Below, piece after piece: positions 47,783 through 48,771 of a stretch of 48,771 nucleotides of DNA. The DNA is from JAJZQH01 sp041658465. Lineage in GTDB: Bacteria > UBA10199 > 2-02-FULL-44-16 > JAAZCA01. The translations under genes were made by a program, and so were the position numbers. The stretch spans positions 1 to 48,771 of the forward strand of contig JBBAAC010000002.1 in assembly GCA_041658465.1 (NCBI GenBank). The letters run 5' to 3'. Numbering within the stretch: the stretch's first letter is position 1; every line of letters starts with the position of its first letter. The notes beneath the pieces were generated by a model, which saw only the letters and a program-made list of their open reading frames with translations, was not told the DNA's origin and did no database searches.

Positions 47783-48771
47783 ATGCGCAGGGGCGCCTTC
47801 ATCGCATTGTCTCTCTGTCTTGCCTCATGCGGGCCAATGCCCTCGTTCAATCGCGGCGCATCCGCAGGCATTGATCGTCCCGGCTCTCTCCAGGGAGATG
47901 ACGCCGCAATCGAGCCGCTGCGCATCTTCGTCATCGACGTGGGCCAGGGTGACGCCACGCTGATACAGGCGCCCTCCGGCGAGGCGATGCTCGTAGACGC
48001 TGGTCCGGTCGGCGCAGGCATCGGCAGGGTCGTTCCCGCCCTCGCATCCAGAAAGATCGCGCAGCTCGAATACATAGTCCTCACACACTTCCACGACGAT
48101 CACACTGGCGGCCTCAGCGAAGTGCTGGCCGGCCAGGACGGCCTGTTGGGAACTGCCGACGACATCACACTTAAAGGAGAGATATATGTGCGAGGCACAC
48201 AGGAAGGCAGCTCATATGGCGATGGCGCTCCACTCGGCGCGGAGCGGGCCGCTCCTCCCGAGCGCGCCGCTCTTGCCGGCGACCGTATCGGGCTTGGCGA
48301 TTGCGATGTGGAGGTTGTGGCGGCAGATGGCGTGCTCAAAGACGGCATTGCGATCGATCTCGGAGATCCCCCGGACGAGAACGCACGCAGCATCGCTCTT
48401 TTGATATCATATAAGGGATTTCGCATGCTGATCGCGGCAGACTTAACAGGCGGGGGCAACGACCCGCCGTATCAGACGCCGGACATGGAAACTCCGCTTG
48501 CACCGCTCATCGGGGACATCGACGTGCTGCGGGTCGCTCATCACGGCAGTCACACGAGCACGAACCAGGCATTTCTCGACGCCACGAAACCGGAGGTCGC
48601 GATCATATCGGTAGGCGACGGAAACGACTTCTTCCACCCGCACACCTCGGTAATAGATCAGCTCATCGATGCTGGCGTCAGCGTGTATCAAACAGAGCGA
48701 GGATATCTCGATCGCGATGGGCCGGTCGTCGCTGACGGGGATGTAACGATCGAGGTCAAAGCAGATGGCGG
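47783..48771 (+). CDS. ComEC-like metallo-beta-lactamase lipoprotein, truncated by the window edge
   Basis: The frame is open from the ATG at 47783 to the right edge, at least 329 residues. The N-terminus MRRGAFIALSLCLASCG is a lipoprotein signal with lipobox LASC. The mature part is a metallo-beta-lactamase fold of the ComEC/Rec2 type: VIDVGQGDATLIQAPSGEAM, the metal motif HxHxDH in VLTHFHDDHTGGLSEV, the aspartate in MLIAADLTGGG and the histidines in LRVAHHGSHTSTN. It lacks the competence membrane domain and is instead surface- or periplasm-anchored; extracellular nuclease activity is inferred. No ribosome binding site is seen, and a GTG four codons upstream is an alternative start. It is divergent from the exported-protein gene. 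Confidence 0.88.
   Translation, partial: MRRGAFIALSLCLASCGPMPSFNRGASAGIDRPGSLQGDDAAIEPLRIFVIDVGQGDATLIQAPSGEAMLVDAGPVGAGIGRVVPALASRKIAQLEYIVLTHFHDDHTGGLSEVLAGQDGLLGTADDITLKGEIYVRGTQEGSSYGDGAPLGAERAAPPERAALAGDRIGLGDCDVEVVAADGVLKDGIAIDLGDPPDENARSIALLISYKGFRMLIAADLTGGGNDPPYQTPDMETPLAPLIGDIDVLRVAHHGSHTSTNQAFLDATKPEVAIISVGDGNDFFHPHTSVIDQLIDAGVSVYQTERGYLDRDGPVVADGDVTIEVKADG

Overview
The window looks like chromosomal DNA of a Gram-negative bacterium of deltaproteobacterial grade, probably an uncultured lineage known from a metagenome assembly. The evidence is gene order and envelope content. The run tRNA-Val, thrS, infC, rpmI, rplT, pheS, pheT, ihfA, a MerR-type regulator, tRNA-Pro is an order I associate with Deltaproteobacteria and relatives. 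There are several lipoproteins with clear lipoboxes and a BamE-like gene. GC content is visibly high (about 58-60 percent by eye) except in a few AT-rich intergenic blocks. The exact phylum is an inference I could not test.

Layout. Bases 1-10.3 kb carry loosely linked metabolic and nucleic-acid genes: the 3' two thirds of gltB, a nitroreductase, about 900 bases with no gene but with large inverted repeats, pyruvate kinase, a coiled-coil protein, a Pif1-like helicase fused to a WYL domain, an RlmI-like methyltransferase, a 30-codon remnant of a photolyase, and azoR. From 10.3 to 16.2 kb are rnc, mtaB, mnmA, cysE and an unassigned radical SAM gene coupled to cysE. From 16.2 to 23.9 kb is the large minus-strand translation block (tRNA-Pro to tRNA-Val). 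From 24.1 to 30.4 kb are trxA and the cell-shape operon mreB-mreC-mreD-mrdA-rodA. From 30.6 to 35.8 kb, on the plus strand, are a SurA/PpiD-like membrane chaperone, the CCA-adding enzyme, a TPR protein, coaE and three lipoproteins. From 35.9 to 45.5 kb is the minus-strand operon rimP-nusA-infB-(DUF503)-rbfA-nrnA-truB-rpsO-pnp. From 45.8 kb to the right edge is a small surface cluster: a lamin-tail-domain lipoprotein, an unknown exported protein, and a divergent ComEC-like metallo-beta-lactamase lipoprotein that runs off the window.

How the parts fit. Most genes serve translation: initiation factors, aminoacyl-tRNA synthetases, tRNA modification (mtaB, mnmA, truB), tRNA end repair (cca), ribosome assembly (rbfA, rimP) and RNA turnover (rnc, pnp, nrnA). 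Neither tRNA encodes its CCA end, which fits the presence of cca. A second block builds the lateral cell wall.

The most unusual feature is not a gene family. Nearly every gap where neighbouring genes do not overlap is packed with inverted arrays of short quasi-repeats. At least six unrelated motif families take part, and arrays often reach right up to stop or start codons and sometimes encode them. In addition there are three long hairpin elements of 200 bases or more, and a tRNA-Pro fragment split by a two-hairpin insert. Other points of interest are PheT without its tRNA-binding domain, an ATT-initiated infC, a tRNA-Val with C at position 33, and mutually exclusive hairpins that can hide the ribosome binding site of the SurA/PpiD-like gene.
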